Below are positions 47,386-57,302 of a stretch of 64,000 nt of DNA, one piece after another. The stretch's first letter is position 1, and each line of letters begins with the position of its first letter. This stretch comes from Skermanella rosea (GTDB lineage Bacteria; Pseudomonadota; Alphaproteobacteria; Azospirillales; Azospirillaceae): assembly GCF_016806835.2 (NCBI RefSeq), contig NZ_CP086111.1:2925001-2989000 (forward strand), in the 5' to 3' direction. The position numbers were made by a program, and so were the translations under genes. The notes below the pieces were generated by a model. That model was not told the DNA's origin. It saw only the letters and a program-made list of their open reading frames with translations, and did not search any database.

Positions 47386-48237
47386 TTAGCGGACCGGCCC
47401 CTTGTCCAGGTCGGTGCGATCCAGGCCGGCAGGCCCCTTGTCGACGTCGACCTCGGTGCGACGAACCGTGTCCGAGATGGTCTGTTCCCGCTCCTCGACA
47501 TCCTTGCGGACGACCACTTCCCCGGTGATCTGGGTCTGCTTGCTGACGACCGCTTCCTCGTCGGTCTCCCGAAGCTCGACGACCCGCTCCTGAAAGTCGG
47601 CGTCGGTCGCCTGACGGTTCGGGTCCACCCTGCGGCGGTCCACATGGACGGTCTCGTCGCGGAGCCGGACGGACTCCTCCACCGGGGTCTCGACCACGTA
47701 GCTGCGGACCCGGACGCCGCCGCGCTCCACCGCCCGCTTGCCGACGCGGAGTTCCTCCTCGGCAATAGGGATCACCTCTTCCTGCTCGGCGGTGCCGGTC
47801 CGGCGGTTGATGTCGGCGGACTCGTTGACGTCCCGCAGGCCGGTCGCCGCGGCCGACAGCCCCGTGTCGGCGGTCTGGCCGCTGGTGGAGGCGTATGCCG
47901 CCCGATCCGTCGCCGTGCCGGAGGTAGTGGCGTCAAGATCGGCGCCGTCACGCATGTCCACCGGCCCGTGGTTGTCGAGGATGTCCACAGCGCGCTGAAG
48001 GTCCGCCTCGTCCACGGTCCCTACCAGGAGAGGATAGCCCTTCTCCACGCCCCGCATGTAATGGCGGATATCGTCGCTGTCGACGCGGCGGCGAACCAAT
48101 TCGCTCTCGACGTCTCCCTGATCACGGTCAAGCATCTGGCCATCATGCAGGTCCACGCCCGAATTGCGCAGTTCCTGCTGCACGGTGCCGATGACGTCCC
48201 GATCCCGGAACATCGTGACGATGGTATAACGAGCCAT
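47386..48237 (-). CDS. YsnF/AvaK family stress protein (DUF2382)
   Basis: 283 residues. The N-terminal part (about 1-95) resembles the heat-induced YflT-like domain (MARYTIVTMFRDRD, LVGTVDEADLQRAVDIL). The C-terminal DUF2382 domain (about 150-265) has its hallmark VIPIAEEELRVGKRAVERGG, RVRSYVVETPVEE, and EEAVVSKQTQITGEVVVRK. Such proteins are linked to desiccation and general stress, mechanism unknown. Highly acidic overall. Convergent with the histidine kinase gene, 30 bp apart. Confidence 0.85.
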   Translation of the reverse strand: MARYTIVTMFRDRDVIGTVQQELRNSGVDLHDGQMLDRDQGDVESELVRRRVDSDDIRHYMRGVEKGYPLLVGTVDEADLQRAVDILDNHGPVDMRDGADLDATTSGTATDRAAYASTSGQTADTGLSAAATGLRDVNESADINRRTGTAEQEEVIPIAEEELRVGKRAVERGGVRVRSYVVETPVEESVRLRDETVHVDRRRVDPNRQATDADFQERVVELRETDEEAVVSKQTQITGEVVVRKDVEEREQTISDTVRRTEVDVDKGPAGLDRTDLDKGPVR

Positions 48238-48387
48238 GTTCAGCGTCCTCTAAATGGTTCTTTGCAGTCCTGCCGTGCCCCGATCCACCACCGGGCGGGG
48301 GCATCGATGGATCATCAACAGTTGCAAACGCCAGATCGTCTCCAACACACGGCAAGATTGCTTGATTTGATCCCGCGAGGCGGGCGA

Positions 48388-49365
48388 TCAGTAAGCCCGC
48401 CGGCCGCGAAGCAGGAACGCGAGACCGATCGGCAGCGCCAGCAGTGTCAGGGCGGCCAACGGAACGCCGCCGTTGTTGTAGCCCTTCCGCCAGCCGCCAT
48501 AGACGCCCTGCCCGTCCCGCATGGGTTCGAACAGCGTTCCGGTCGTCTCGTCGCTCGGCTCGTCGGCCAGGAAGCCATAGTTCAGCGCGCGACCGTTGAT
48601 CCGGGTCATCAGGGACGGGGCGAGCCGCTTCTGGATTGCGGCGACCTTGCCGATCCCGCCGATGATCACTTCGGCACGCGGATGCTTGACCAGCCCGACG
48701 ACGGTCCGAGCCACCTTTTCCGGCGCATAGACCGGCGGAGCGGCGCGCACGCGGTGATGGCTGAAGTTGGCGGCGTGATGGAAGAACGGCGTATCGATCA
48801 CCGACGGCAGGATCGTGCAGATATGGATGTCGTGCTGATCCAGCACTTCCTGCCTCAAGGCTTCGGAGAAGCCCCTGACCGCGAACTTGCTGGTGGCGTA
48901 GGCTGTCGAGTCGGGCTTTGCCAGTCGTCCGACGATCGAGGCGTTGTTGATCAGCACGCCATGGCCCTGGGCGCGGAACTGGCGCATGGCCGCCTTGGCG
49001 CCATGGACATAGCCGAACAGGTTCGTCTCGATGACCCGGCGCCAGGCGTCGGACGGGATATCCTCGAACCTGCCGAAGACCCCGACCCCGGCATTGTTGA
49101 ACCAGACGTCGATCCGGCCGAAATGCTCCAGCGCCATCGAGGCCAGCCTCTCGACCTGGTCCTCCTCGGTCGTGTCGGTCGGCACCGCCAGGGCCCTTCC
49201 CCCCAGGTCGAGGCATTCGCGCTCCACCTCGCGCAGCATTTCCGCGCGCCGGGCGGCGAGGACCACCGTCGCACCCTTCTCCGCGAAGGCATGGGCCGTC
49301 GCGCGTCCAATACCGCTCGAGGCTCCCGTGATCACGACGACGGGATAGTCGGGATGTGAAGGCAT
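48388..49365 (-). CDS. SDR family oxidoreductase with C-terminal membrane anchor
   Basis: 325 residues. NAD(P)-binding GASSGIGRATA near 13-23, NNAG near 90, catalytic Ser in NNASIVG, Tyr and Lys in YATSKFAVRG. After the Rossmann core (to about 255) a tail leads to a hydrophobic segment (LAALTLLALPIGLAFLL) near the C terminus, which suggests membrane attachment. Substrate unknown. It is followed on the same strand by the YsnF-type gene (150 bp gap), which may suggest a shared stress context. Confidence 0.85.
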   Translation of the reverse strand: MPSHPDYPVVVITGASSGIGRATAHAFAEKGATVVLAARRAEMLREVERECLDLGGRALAVPTDTTEEDQVERLASMALEHFGRIDVWFNNAGVGVFGRFEDIPSDAWRRVIETNLFGYVHGAKAAMRQFRAQGHGVLINNASIVGRLAKPDSTAYATSKFAVRGFSEALRQEVLDQHDIHICTILPSVIDTPFFHHAANFSHHRVRAAPPVYAPEKVARTVVGLVKHPRAEVIIGGIGKVAAIQKRLAPSLMTRINGRALNYGFLADEPSDETTGTLFEPMRDGQGVYGGWRKGYNNGGVPLAALTLLALPIGLAFLLRGRRAY

Positions 49366-49479
49366 CGGAGAAACCCTTCGATGTTATCGATAAGCAAGTA
49401 ACGCATCGCAGCAGCGTGCGCTGCAACGCAACATGGGACCGACAACAGGGCTCCTATGGCTTGGTTCCGATCTTCGAGA

Positions 49480-50067
49480 TCACAGGCAATCGGCGCGCCG
49501 GAGACGATACACGTTCAATCTCGCATAGGGATTCAGGTTCCGGTCCGGCCCGGAATAGACGTGGCCAACCTCCCCCCGCCTGGCGATCAGGCCGCCGATC
49601 CCGATGACCGCCGCGACCGGCCGCCGCGTGGCTTCCCAGCTCGCCAGCAGGATCATGCTGTAGAAAGCCGCGAGATGTGCGAACAGGTGGACCGAGATCG
49701 AAGGCGTGACGAGGCCGGCGATCCAGCTGATCGCCGCGAGCAGCCATCCCCAGAGCAGGTGATAGCCGCTGGTGACCGACACCCCGTCGAAACTGGAAAG
49801 GTGGTGTACACCGATGTTGTACGCGATCCTGCTGTAGAAATAGCCGTCGTCCTCCACGAAGCCGTTCGGGAAGACGCTTGCCGCATTGAGGGCGAAAGCC
49901 CCCAGAACCAGCCCAAGGGCCGGGATGAAGAGATAAGATCGCAAACTCCCGGCCGATCCTGGTTCCGTGCGGTGAAGTCCCGGGCGAAACAGCCACAGCC
50001 CCGCTGGCTGGTCGACCCGGAACCAATGGAAAGGGCTCCCCCGCCTGGGCAGGGGAGCCCCAAACAT
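49480..50067 (-). pseudogene. Truncated membrane glycosyltransferase-like remnant
   Basis: A 195-codon open frame. Residues about 44-150 look like the N-terminal part of large multi-helix glycosyltransferase-type proteins: a first helix (LFIPALGLVLGAFALNAA), then the acidic EDDGYFYSRIAYNI, SSFDGVSVTSGYHLLWGW and two more hydrophobic helices. Relatives with the DDxYFY and FDG-x3-TxGYHPLW signatures normally run 450-700 residues; here the frame ends after three or four helices with a polar unrelated tail. The first codons overlap the ssb terminator, so even the start is doubtful. Most likely a decayed fragment. Confidence 0.55.
50033..50060 (-). terminator. Terminator hairpin of ssb
   Basis: GGGCTCCCC (50033-50041) and GGGGAGCCC (50052-50060) pair over 9 bp with a 10-nt loop; on the minus strand it is followed by TTTCC. 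It lies 41 bp after the ssb stop. Confidence 0.7.
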
Positions 50068-50100
50068 ACGGCTTGCGTCGATCAGCTTATGGCCGGGGGC

Positions 50101-50565
50101 CTAGAACGGGATCTCGTCGTCCAGATCCTGGTCGAAAGCCGGCTTGCTGCCGCCACGGCTGCCGCCGCCCGAGCCGCCCCGGTCGCCGCCATAACCGCCG
50201 CCTCCGCCACCGCCGTAGCCGCCACCACCTTCGTAGCCGCCTCCGCCGCCGCCTTCACCCTGCTTGCTGCCGAGGTCCATCTCGGCGACGCGGACGGACA
50301 GCTTGGAGCCGGGGGTGCCGTCGCGGCGCTGGAATTCCTCCAGCTTCAGCTCGCCGCTGACCACGACCTTGTCGCCCTTCTTGACATAGTTGGCGACCGA
50401 TTCCGCCCGCCTGCCCCACATGGAGCAGTCGACCCACTGGGTCGTCTTGCGGTCACCGAACCCGACGTCGTTGGCCACCCGGAAGCTCAGCACCTTCTCG
50501 CCGCTCTGGGTGGTCCTCAATTCCGCATCGGCGCCGACGCGGCCGCTGAATGTCCATACGTTCAT
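50101..50565 (-). CDS. ssb: Single-stranded DNA-binding protein SSB
   Basis: 154 residues. OB-fold domain (about 1-105) with MNVWTFSGRVGADAELR, SFRVANDVGF and QWVDCSMWGRRAESVANYVKKG blocks; a long glycine-rich linker with GGGYGG repeats (about 106-142); and the conserved acidic tip DLDDEIPF that recruits partner proteins. It is divergent from uvrA, the usual pairing in many bacteria. Confidence 0.95.
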   Translation of the reverse strand: MNVWTFSGRVGADAELRTTQSGEKVLSFRVANDVGFGDRKTTQWVDCSMWGRRAESVANYVKKGDKVVVSGELKLEEFQRRDGTPGSKLSVRVAEMDLGSKQGEGGGGGGYEGGGGYGGGGGGGYGGDRGGSGGGSRGGSKPAFDQDLDDEIPF

Positions 50566-50791
50566 GGTCTCTCTAACTCCTGATCCGCCGGTGGCGCGAT
50601 GATGCCTACCGTAGGCGGGAGAGGTCCGGAACGCAACGGCTGCCCTTGGCTACGCCCTCACGGCCCGGTACCGCGACTCTCGTGTCCCACGATTCGCACC
50701 ACAGATCTGCCGAGCCGGGAGTCGCAATTCCATCCCGCATCGCTCATATGTCTGTGGTTTGTCGCTTCCCCTCTACCGGTCTTCCTGGTAA

Positions 50792-50806
50792 GAACATCTC
50801 ATGAAC
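50792..50806 (+). promoter_or_regulatory. LexA box (GAAC-N7-GAAC) over the uvrA start
   Basis: GAAC at 50792-50795 and GAAC at 50803-50806, 7 bp apart, exactly the direct-repeat LexA box of alphaproteobacteria (GTTC-N7-GTTC read on the other strand). It overlaps the uvrA ATG at 50801, a position that would block transcript elongation or initiation from a leader-poor promoter. Confidence 0.8.
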
Positions 50807-53656
50807 AAATCTATCACGGTCCGCGGCGCGCGGGAACATAATTTGAAGAACATCGACGTGGATCTGCCGCGCGACAAGCTGGTGGTGATCACCGGCCTGA
50901 GCGGGTCCGGCAAATCCTCGCTGGCGTTCGACACCATCTACGCCGAGGGGCAGCGACGCTACGTCGAGAGCCTGTCGGCCTACGCGCGCCAGTTCCTGGA
51001 ATTGATGCAGAAGCCGGACGTGGACTCGATCGAGGGGCTGTCGCCCGCGATCTCGATCGAGCAGAAGACCACGTCGCGGAATCCGCGCTCCACCGTCGGC
51101 ACCGTGACCGAAATCTACGACTATATGCGGCTGCTGTTCGCCCGGGTCGGCGTCCCCTACTCGCCCGCGACGGGCCTGCCGATCGAGAGCCAGACGGTCA
51201 GCCAGATGGTCGACCGGATCATGGACATGCCGGAGGGAACCCGCCTGCTGCTGCTCGCCCCCATCGTGCGCGGGCGCAAGGGCGAGTACCGCAAGGAACT
51301 CCAGGACCTGTCCAAGCGCGGCTACCAGCGCGTCAAGATCGACGGGGAACTGTACGAGATCGACGCCGCCCCCGCCCTCAACAAGAAGCTGAAGCACGAC
51401 ATCGAGGTGGTCGTGGACCGCATCGTCGTTCGCGAAGGGCTGGGCAACCGGATCGCCGATTCGCTGGAACAGGCCCTGGGCCTCGCCGACGGCCTGGCCT
51501 TCGCGGAGAACGCCGACACTGGCGACCGCACCACCTTCTCCGCCAAGTTCGCCTGCCCCGAGAGCGGCTTCACGATCCCGGAGATCGAACCCCGGCTGTT
51601 CTCGTTCAACAACCCGTTCGGCGCCTGCCCGTCATGCGACGGGCTGGGCGAGAAGCTGTATTTCGATCCGCTGATGGTCGTGCCGAACGAGGACCTGTCG
51701 CTCGACAAGGGCGCCATAGCGCCCTGGGCCAACTCGACCTCGCAGTATTACGCCCAGACGCTGGAGAGCCTGGCGCGCCACTACAAGGTGGCGACCACGA
51801 AGCCGTGGAAGGACCTGCCGGAGGATGTCCGGCACGCCATCCTCTACGGCTCCGCCGGCAAGCCGGTCACCATGCGCTATGACGACGGCCTGCGCAGCTA
51901 CGAGACCAACAAGGCCTTCGAGGGGATCGTCAACAACCTGGAACGGCGCTGGCGCGAGACGGACAGCGCCTGGGTCAAGGAGGAGCTGGGCAAGTACCAA
52001 TCCAGCCAGCCGTGCGAGGCCTGCAAGGGCGCCCGCCTGAAGCCGGAGGCGCTGGCCGTCAAGATCCGTGGCCTGCACATCAGCCAGGTCACCGAGATGT
52101 CGATCCTGAAGGCCGGCGAGTGGTTCGGCGAGCTGAACCAGCATCTCCGCCCCAAGGACCAGGAGATCGCCTACCGCATCCTGAAGGAGATCAACGAGCG
52201 GCTGGGCTTCCTCAACAATGTCGGGCTCGACTACCTGACGCTCAGCCGCAACTCCGGCTCGCTGTCCGGCGGCGAGAGCCAGCGCATCCGGCTCGCCTCC
52301 CAGATCGGCTCGGGATTGACGGGCGTCCTGTACGTGCTGGACGAACCGTCGATCGGGCTGCACCAGCGCGACAACGACCGGCTGCTGGAGACCCTGCGTC
52401 GGCTCCGCGACATCGGCAACACCGTGATCGTGGTCGAGCACGACGAGGACGCGATCCGGGCCGCCGACTACCTCGTGGACATGGGGCCGGCCGCCGGCGT
52501 CCATGGCGGCCAGGTTATCGCCGCCGGCACGCCGGAGGAGGTGATGCAGCACCCGGACAGCATCACCGCCGACTACCTGACCGGCCGCAAGGCGGTCCCG
52601 GTGCCGGCGCAGCGGCGCAAGGGCCACAAGGGCCAATTCCTGGAAGTCGTCGGCGCACGGTCGAACAACCTGCGCGACATTTCCACGAAGATCCCGCTCG
52701 GCACCTTCACCTGCGTCACCGGGGTCTCGGGCGGCGGCAAGAGCACTCTCGTGATCGAGACCCTCTACAAGTCGCTCGCCCGCAAGCTGAACGGCGCGCG
52801 GGAGCACCCGGCGGAGCATGACGCGATCAACGGCATCGAGCACCTGGACAAGGTGATCGACATCGACCAGTCGCCGATCGGCCGGACGCCGCGGTCCAAC
52901 CCGGCCACCTATACCGGCGCCTTCACGCCGATCCGCGACTGGTTCGCCGGGCTGCCGGAGGCGAAGGCCCGCGGCTACGGCCCCGGCCGGTTCTCGTTCA
53001 ACGTCAAGGGCGGCCGGTGCGAGGCCTGCCAGGGCGACGGCGTGCTGAAGATCGAGATGCACTTCCTGCCCGACGTCTATGTCACCTGCGACGTCTGCCA
53101 CGGCAAGCGGTACAACCGCGAGACGCTGGAGATCCTGTACCGCGACAAGAGCATCGCCGACGTCCTGGACATGACGGTCGAGGAAGGCGCCGAGTTCTTC
53201 AAGGCCGTGCCTTCGATCCGCGACAAGATGCAGACCCTGGAACGGGTCGGCCTTGGCTATATCCATGTCGGGCAGGCGGCGACGACCCTGTCGGGCGGCG
53301 AGGCCCAGCGGGTAAAGCTCGCCAAGGAACTAAGCCGCCGCGCGACCGGCCGTACCCTCTACATCCTGGACGAGCCGACCACCGGCCTTCATTTCGAGGA
53401 CGTGCGGAAGCTCCTGGAAGTGCTCCACGCCCTGGTCGACCAGGGCAACACCGTCGTGGTGATCGAGCACAACCTGGAAGTCATCAAGACCGCGGACTGG
53501 ATCATCGACCTCGGCCCGGAGGGCGGCACCGGCGGTGGCGACATCGTCGCCGAGGGCCCGCCCGAGAAGGTCGTCCGGGAGGAGCGCAGCTACACCGGCC
53601 GATATCTGGCACCCTACCTGCCGACGCCGGTCGGCAAGTCGCGGAAGTCGGCGTAG
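50801..53656 (+). CDS. uvrA: Excinuclease ABC subunit A
   Basis: 951 residues, full length. Two ATPase modules: Walker [10 protein letters not shown] near 30 and GVSGGGKST near 645, signature [13 protein letters not shown] and [12 protein letters not shown], each with a Walker B ([18 protein letters not shown]). Zinc motifs CPSCDGLG near 275 and CEACQGDG ... CDVCHGKRY near 745-770. UvrA finds DNA damage for UvrB/UvrC. A LexA box covers its start. Its last 43 bp overlap the end of the convergent methyltransferase gene. Confidence 0.97.
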   Translation: MNKSITVRGAREHNLKNIDVDLPRDKLVVITGLSGSGKSSLAFDTIYAEGQRRYVESLSAYARQFLELMQKPDVDSIEGLSPAISIEQKTTSRNPRSTVGTVTEIYDYMRLLFARVGVPYSPATGLPIESQTVSQMVDRIMDMPEGTRLLLLAPIVRGRKGEYRKELQDLSKRGYQRVKIDGELYEIDAAPALNKKLKHDIEVVVDRIVVREGLGNRIADSLEQALGLADGLAFAENADTGDRTTFSAKFACPESGFTIPEIEPRLFSFNNPFGACPSCDGLGEKLYFDPLMVVPNEDLSLDKGAIAPWANSTSQYYAQTLESLARHYKVATTKPWKDLPEDVRHAILYGSAGKPVTMRYDDGLRSYETNKAFEGIVNNLERRWRETDSAWVKEELGKYQSSQPCEACKGARLKPEALAVKIRGLHISQVTEMSILKAGEWFGELNQHLRPKDQEIAYRILKEINERLGFLNNVGLDYLTLSRNSGSLSGGESQRIRLASQIGSGLTGVLYVLDEPSIGLHQRDNDRLLETLRRLRDIGNTVIVVEHDEDAIRAADYLVDMGPAAGVHGGQVIAAGTPEEVMQHPDSITADYLTGRKAVPVPAQRRKGHKGQFLEVVGARSNNLRDISTKIPLGTFTCVTGVSGGGKSTLVIETLYKSLARKLNGAREHPAEHDAINGIEHLDKVIDIDQSPIGRTPRSNPATYTGAFTPIRDWFAGLPEAKARGYGPGRFSFNVKGGRCEACQGDGVLKIEMHFLPDVYVTCDVCHGKRYNRETLEILYRDKSIADVLDMTVEEGAEFFKAVPSIRDKMQTLERVGLGYIHVGQAATTLSGGEAQRVKLAKELSRRATGRTLYILDEPTTGLHFEDVRKLLEVLHALVDQGNTVVVIEHNLEVIKTADWIIDLGPEGGTGGGDIVAEGPPEKVVREERSYTGRYLAPYLPTPVGKSRKSA

Positions 53657-54465
53657 TCGGTCGCTCCGTCCACCTCCTCGCAGGCCGCCGTCGGCACGCC
53701 GTCCACATGCTCGACATGGGCGGCGCCGGCGGCGCCCGGCATCCCGGCGCCCGAGGGGATCGGCACCATCAGACGGCGCTTCTTCGGTCGCACCACCTTG
53801 CGCGACACGCCGGCATAGATCTGCTTGCTGGCTTCCAGCAGATAGACGCCGGCGAAGGCCTTGAACCAGCGCTCCCCGATCTCCTCCCAGGCCGGCGCCG
53901 ACCCGAGCAGGAAACGGGAGCGGATCGGCGGTATGAACAGGGCGCGGGCCGAGCGTTCCGGGACGAACATGTTCTCCCGAAGGACGTGCTTCAGCTGGGA
54001 CGGCGAGTAGGGGCTGCCATGGCCGAACGGCGTCCGGTCGATCCGCGCCCAGATGCCACGCCGATTCGGCGCCACCACTAGCAGCCGGCCGCCCCCGGCC
54101 ATGACGCGCCAGATCTCGCGCATCATGGGACGGAGCTGCTCGGTGCATTCCAGGCCGTGGACCAGCAGCACCCGGTCGACCGACATGTCCGGCAGCGGCA
54201 ATTCCGCCTCGTCGGCCAACGCCGACAGGCCCGGCCCCTCGGCCGGCCAATAGACGACGCCCTGCGACGCCGGCATCAGGGCTATGGTGCGTTCCGCCTC
54301 GTCCCGGAAGGGACGCAGGTACGGGGCGGCATAACCCACGCCCAGGACCACCTGGCCGCGGACGTCCGGCCACAGCTCGCGGACGCGCCGGCGGATCATC
54401 CGCCGGGCTACCTGTCCCAGGCTGCTCTCGTAAAACTCGCGCAGATCAATGGCGTCGGTATACAT
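53614..54465 (-). CDS. Class I SAM-dependent methyltransferase
   Basis: 283 residues. The SAM-binding motif I region reads [15 protein letters not shown], motif II region [16 protein letters not shown], and [24 protein letters not shown] the post-motif strand, as in Methyltransf_11 proteins; motif I is a little atypical. Substrate unknown. The C-terminal 60 residues are a polar tail beyond the core fold. The gene's 3' end overlaps uvrA by 43 bp on the opposite strand. It is divergent from gloB, 85 bp away; glyoxalase neighbours of this type are common in alphaproteobacteria. Confidence 0.82.
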   Translation of the reverse strand: MYTDAIDLREFYESSLGQVARRMIRRRVRELWPDVRGQVVLGVGYAAPYLRPFRDEAERTIALMPASQGVVYWPAEGPGLSALADEAELPLPDMSVDRVLLVHGLECTEQLRPMMREIWRVMAGGGRLLVVAPNRRGIWARIDRTPFGHGSPYSPSQLKHVLRENMFVPERSARALFIPPIRSRFLLGSAPAWEEIGERWFKAFAGVYLLEASKQIYAGVSRKVVRPKKRRLMVPIPSGAGMPGAAGAAHVEHVDGVPTAACEEVDGATDYADFRDLPTGVGR

Positions 54466-54550
54466 TGTGACCGGAGTCTAACACGAAACAACAGCCGGGG
54501 TCATGCCCGGGGCTTTGCCTGACCCACGGCCATGGGGTAACCTCTTCGTC

Positions 54551-55312
54551 ATGGATATCCAACTCATCCCAGCGCTCAGCGACAACTACGTCTACCTTTT
54601 CAAGGATCCCCAAAGCGATGCCGTCGGCATCGTCGATCCCGGCGAGCCCGGACCGGTGCTCGCAGCATTGGAAAGAACAGGTTGGCGTCCGACGCACATC
54701 TTCAACACCCATCATCACGCCGACCATATCGGCGGGAACGGCGTGTTGAAGCAACGCTTCGGCTGTACCATCATCGGACCCGCCGCCGACCGTGGGCGAA
54801 TCCCCGAACTCGACGTGCTCGTCGCGGACGAGGATACCTACCATTTCGGCTCCCACGAGGTCCGCGTCTTCGAGACGCCGGGCCACACCAGCGGCCATGT
54901 GGCCTTCTGGTTTCCCGACGCCTCGGCCCTGTTCAGCGGCGACACGCTGTTCGCGCTGGGATGCGGCCGGCTGTTCGAAGGGACGCCGGCCCAGATGTGG
55001 AACTCGCTGCTGAAGCTGCGCGGCCTGCCGGCGGACACGCGGGTCTATTGCGGCCATGAATACACGCTGTCCAACGCCCGCTTCGCGGTCAGCATCGATC
55101 CGGACAATCCAGCCCTGAAGGAGCGGGCCGCCGACATCGCGGTGCTGCGCGACGCCGGCAAGCCGACCATACCGACGACGCTGGGCGTTGAGCGGGCGAC
55201 CAACCCGTTCCTGCGTGCCGACGATCCCGGCCTAGCCGCCGAACTCGGCCTCGCGGGCGCCGATTCGGTCGAGGTCTTCACCGAGATTCGCCGCCGCAAG
55301 GATCGTTTCTGA
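54551..55312 (+). CDS. gloB: Hydroxyacylglutathione hydrolase (glyoxalase II)
   Basis: 253 residues. Metallo-beta-lactamase fold with the metal motif THHHADHIGG near 53-62, later ligands in ETPGHTSGH, FSGDTLFALGCGRLFEG and YCGHEYT, and the C-terminal glyoxalase II domain ending RRRKDRF. It frees glutathione from S-lactoylglutathione made from methylglyoxal. Start ATG at 54551 (MDIQLIPAL); in-frame upstream sequence to 54503 has no family match. A glutathione S-transferase gene follows 46 bp later. Confidence 0.95.
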   Translation: MDIQLIPALSDNYVYLFKDPQSDAVGIVDPGEPGPVLAALERTGWRPTHIFNTHHHADHIGGNGVLKQRFGCTIIGPAADRGRIPELDVLVADEDTYHFGSHEVRVFETPGHTSGHVAFWFPDASALFSGDTLFALGCGRLFEGTPAQMWNSLLKLRGLPADTRVYCGHEYTLSNARFAVSIDPDNPALKERAADIAVLRDAGKPTIPTTLGVERATNPFLRADDPGLAAELGLAGADSVEVFTEIRRRKDRF

Positions 55313-55358
55313 CGTCCGCCGCTTTTCAACGAAGAAGACAATCCAGGAAGGACTCGAC

Positions 55359-55970
55359 ATGAAGCTGCGCTACAGCGCGACCTCGCCCTATGTGCGCAAG
55401 GTCATGATGGTGATTCACGAGCTAGGCCTCGCGGACCGGGTCGAACTCGAGAAGACCGATGCCTGGAGCCCGGAGACCGACCTTCCCGACGACAACCCCC
55501 TCGGCAAGGTCCCGGCCCTGGTCGTCGAGGGAGGCACCGCGCTGTTCGACAGCCCGGTCATCTGCGAATACCTGGACAGCCTGGCTTCCGGTGGCGAGGG
55601 ACGGCTGTTTCCCCCGCCGGGCGCGGAGCGCTGGGCGGCCTTGCGGTTCCAGGCGCTCGCCGACGGCATCTGCGACGCCGCGATCCTGCGGCGGCTGGAA
55701 GGCAACCGGCCGGAACAGATCCGCTCGACCGACTGGATGGAGCGCCAGCGCCGGGCGGTGGCCCGCTCCCTCGACCAACTGGAGAAGGAGGCCGGCCAAC
55801 TCGGCACCCGGGCCGATATCGGGACGCTGGCCGTCCTGGCGGCACTGGGATACCTGGATTTCCGCTTCGGACACGAGGACTGGCGGCAGGGCCGGCCCAC
55901 CCTCAGCGCCTGGTTCGACGGAGCCAGCGCCCGCGATAGTTTCGCAGCCACCAAGCCTCCGGCGGCCTGA
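55359..55970 (+). CDS. Glutathione S-transferase family protein
   Basis: 203 residues. N-terminal thioredoxin-like domain with the catalytic Ser/Thr region SATSPYVRKVMM, cis-Pro in GKVPALVV and glutathione-binding FDSPVICEYLD; C-terminal helical domain from about 85. Substrate unknown. Follows gloB in the same direction, so a small glutathione-linked detoxification group. AGGAAGG precedes the ATG. Confidence 0.9.
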   Translation: MKLRYSATSPYVRKVMMVIHELGLADRVELEKTDAWSPETDLPDDNPLGKVPALVVEGGTALFDSPVICEYLDSLASGGEGRLFPPPGAERWAALRFQALADGICDAAILRRLEGNRPEQIRSTDWMERQRRAVARSLDQLEKEAGQLGTRADIGTLAVLAALGYLDFRFGHEDWRQGRPTLSAWFDGASARDSFAATKPPAA

Positions 55971-55979
55971 GGGCGCGCG

Positions 55980-56438
55980 GTGCCGCCGATCGGCGATATC
56001 TCCGCCGCGGAGATCATCCGGCTTCTCGGGATGCAGCCGCATCCCGAGGGCGGACATTATGTCGAGACGTTCCGGGACAAGCCGGCGGACGGTTCGCGCG
56101 GTTCCTGCACCGCCATCTATTTCCTGCTGCAGGCGGACGAGTTCTCCGCCTGGCACCGGGTCGACGCGGTGGAGATCTGGCACTGGTATGCCGGAGGACC
56201 GCTGGCCCTCACGATCTCGCCGAACGGCCACGATGCCGAGGCGGTGCATCTGGGACCGGCGCTCGCCCAGGGGCAGCGCCCCCAGGCCGTCGTTCCCGCC
56301 GGTGCCTGGCAGACCGCGGTATCGCTGGGAGCCTGGACGCTGGTCGGCTGCACGGTGGCACCGGCCTTCGAGTTCGCCGGGTTCGAACTGGCTCCGCCCG
56401 ACTGGCGCCCGGTGCCCCGGGCCGGCGCGAAAGGCTGA
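55980..56438 (+). CDS. Cupin domain protein, DUF985
   Basis: 152 residues with the DUF985 pattern: IIRLLGMQPHPEGGHYVETFRD, TAIYFLLQADEFSAWHRVDAVEIWHWYAG and the closing TLVGCTVAPAFEFAGFELA. The fold is a cupin barrel and the cluster of His residues (WHRVDAVEIWHW) may bind a metal. Function unknown; often near GST or stress genes. GTG start at 55980, 9 bp after the GST stop. Confidence 0.85.
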   Translation: MPPIGDISAAEIIRLLGMQPHPEGGHYVETFRDKPADGSRGSCTAIYFLLQADEFSAWHRVDAVEIWHWYAGGPLALTISPNGHDAEAVHLGPALAQGQRPQAVVPAGAWQTAVSLGAWTLVGCTVAPAFEFAGFELAPPDWRPVPRAGAKG

Positions 56439-56446
56439 CGGGCGGG

Positions 56447-56863
56447 TCAGTCCCGGGCGGCGATCCGGGCCTTGGCGGACGCCTTGATGGTTTCCACCAT
56501 CGAGAAGAAACCGTTGCGCCGATTGGGGCTGAGATGCTGGTCCAGGCCGATCCGGGCGAAGATGGCTTCGAGATCGGTATCCAGGATCTGCTCCGGCGTG
56601 CGGTCGGAATAGGCGGTCAAAAGAACGGCGGCCAGACCTTTCACGATCGCGCTGTCGCTGTCGGCGGCGAACCGCATGCGGCCTTCCTCGGCCGGCAGAG
56701 GCACCAGCCAGACCTGGCTCATGCAGCCTTCCACCTTGAAGGCGTCGGTATGGTACCGGTTTTCCAGCGGCGGAAGGCCGCGTCCCAGATCGATGACGTA
56801 GCGGTACCTGTCCTCCCATTCGTCGAACAGTTCGAAGTTCTCGATCAGCTCATCGATCGTCAT
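56447..56863 (-). CDS. sufE: Cysteine desulfuration protein SufE
   Basis: 138 residues, SufE family: N-terminal IDELIENFELFDEWEDRYRYVI, the sulfur-accepting Cys in VEGCMSQVWL near residue 47, and HLSPNRRNGF near the C terminus. It takes sulfur from SufS for Fe-S cluster assembly. No other suf genes are adjacent. The stop is convergent with the DUF985 gene, 8 bp apart. Confidence 0.93.
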   Translation of the reverse strand: MTIDELIENFELFDEWEDRYRYVIDLGRGLPPLENRYHTDAFKVEGCMSQVWLVPLPAEEGRMRFAADSDSAIVKGLAAVLLTAYSDRTPEQILDTDLEAIFARIGLDQHLSPNRRNGFFSMVETIKASAKARIAARD

Positions 56864-56929
56864 GGCGGCTCCTGGTCGCGGTCAACGGTCCGTATCAGCC
56901 CGCCGGCCCAGGTGCAAGCCCGCTCATGT

Positions 56930-57199
56930 TCAGTGGGGCGGGTCGGTCCTGACGAGGTGTTCGACCAGTGCCGGAAGGCTGTCGCCGATCTGCCGGGCGA
57001 CCCTTTCGGCATCCTCCTGCTCGGTGACTTCGACGACCAGCTTGGCCAGCGCGATGGTCATGGCCTGGAGCAACAGCTTGGTGTCGAGGCCGGCATGGTT
57101 GGTTTGGGTCGCCAAGGCGAGGAACGAGTTCGTGGCCCGCGCCAGCGGCGCGGCTTCGCGCGCCTGTCGGAACGAGGATAGATCGATGGTTTCCGCCAT
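56930..57199 (-). CDS. Hypothetical protein
   Basis: 89 residues, largely helical (MAETIDLSSFRQAREAAP, then two amphipathic helices around ALATQTNHAGLDTKLLLQAM and VEVTEQEDAERVARQIGDS). No signal peptide or membrane helix. No family recognised. ATG at 57199 has GGAGGGAG upstream, supporting it as real; the in-frame start at 57259 adds 20 unlikely residues. Upstream of sufE by 66 bp, same strand. Confidence 0.6.
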   Translation of the reverse strand: MAETIDLSSFRQAREAAPLARATNSFLALATQTNHAGLDTKLLLQAMTIALAKLVVEVTEQEDAERVARQIGDSLPALVEHLVRTDPPH

Positions 57200-57302
57200 T
57201 CTCCCTCCGCGTGCTTCAGCACATGGAGTCAAGGTGCGGCCGAAACTGAAGTTTTGCAAGCCTTTGCACCATGGTTTCGCACCTTGGCGCGGCGGCGGGG
57301 GA

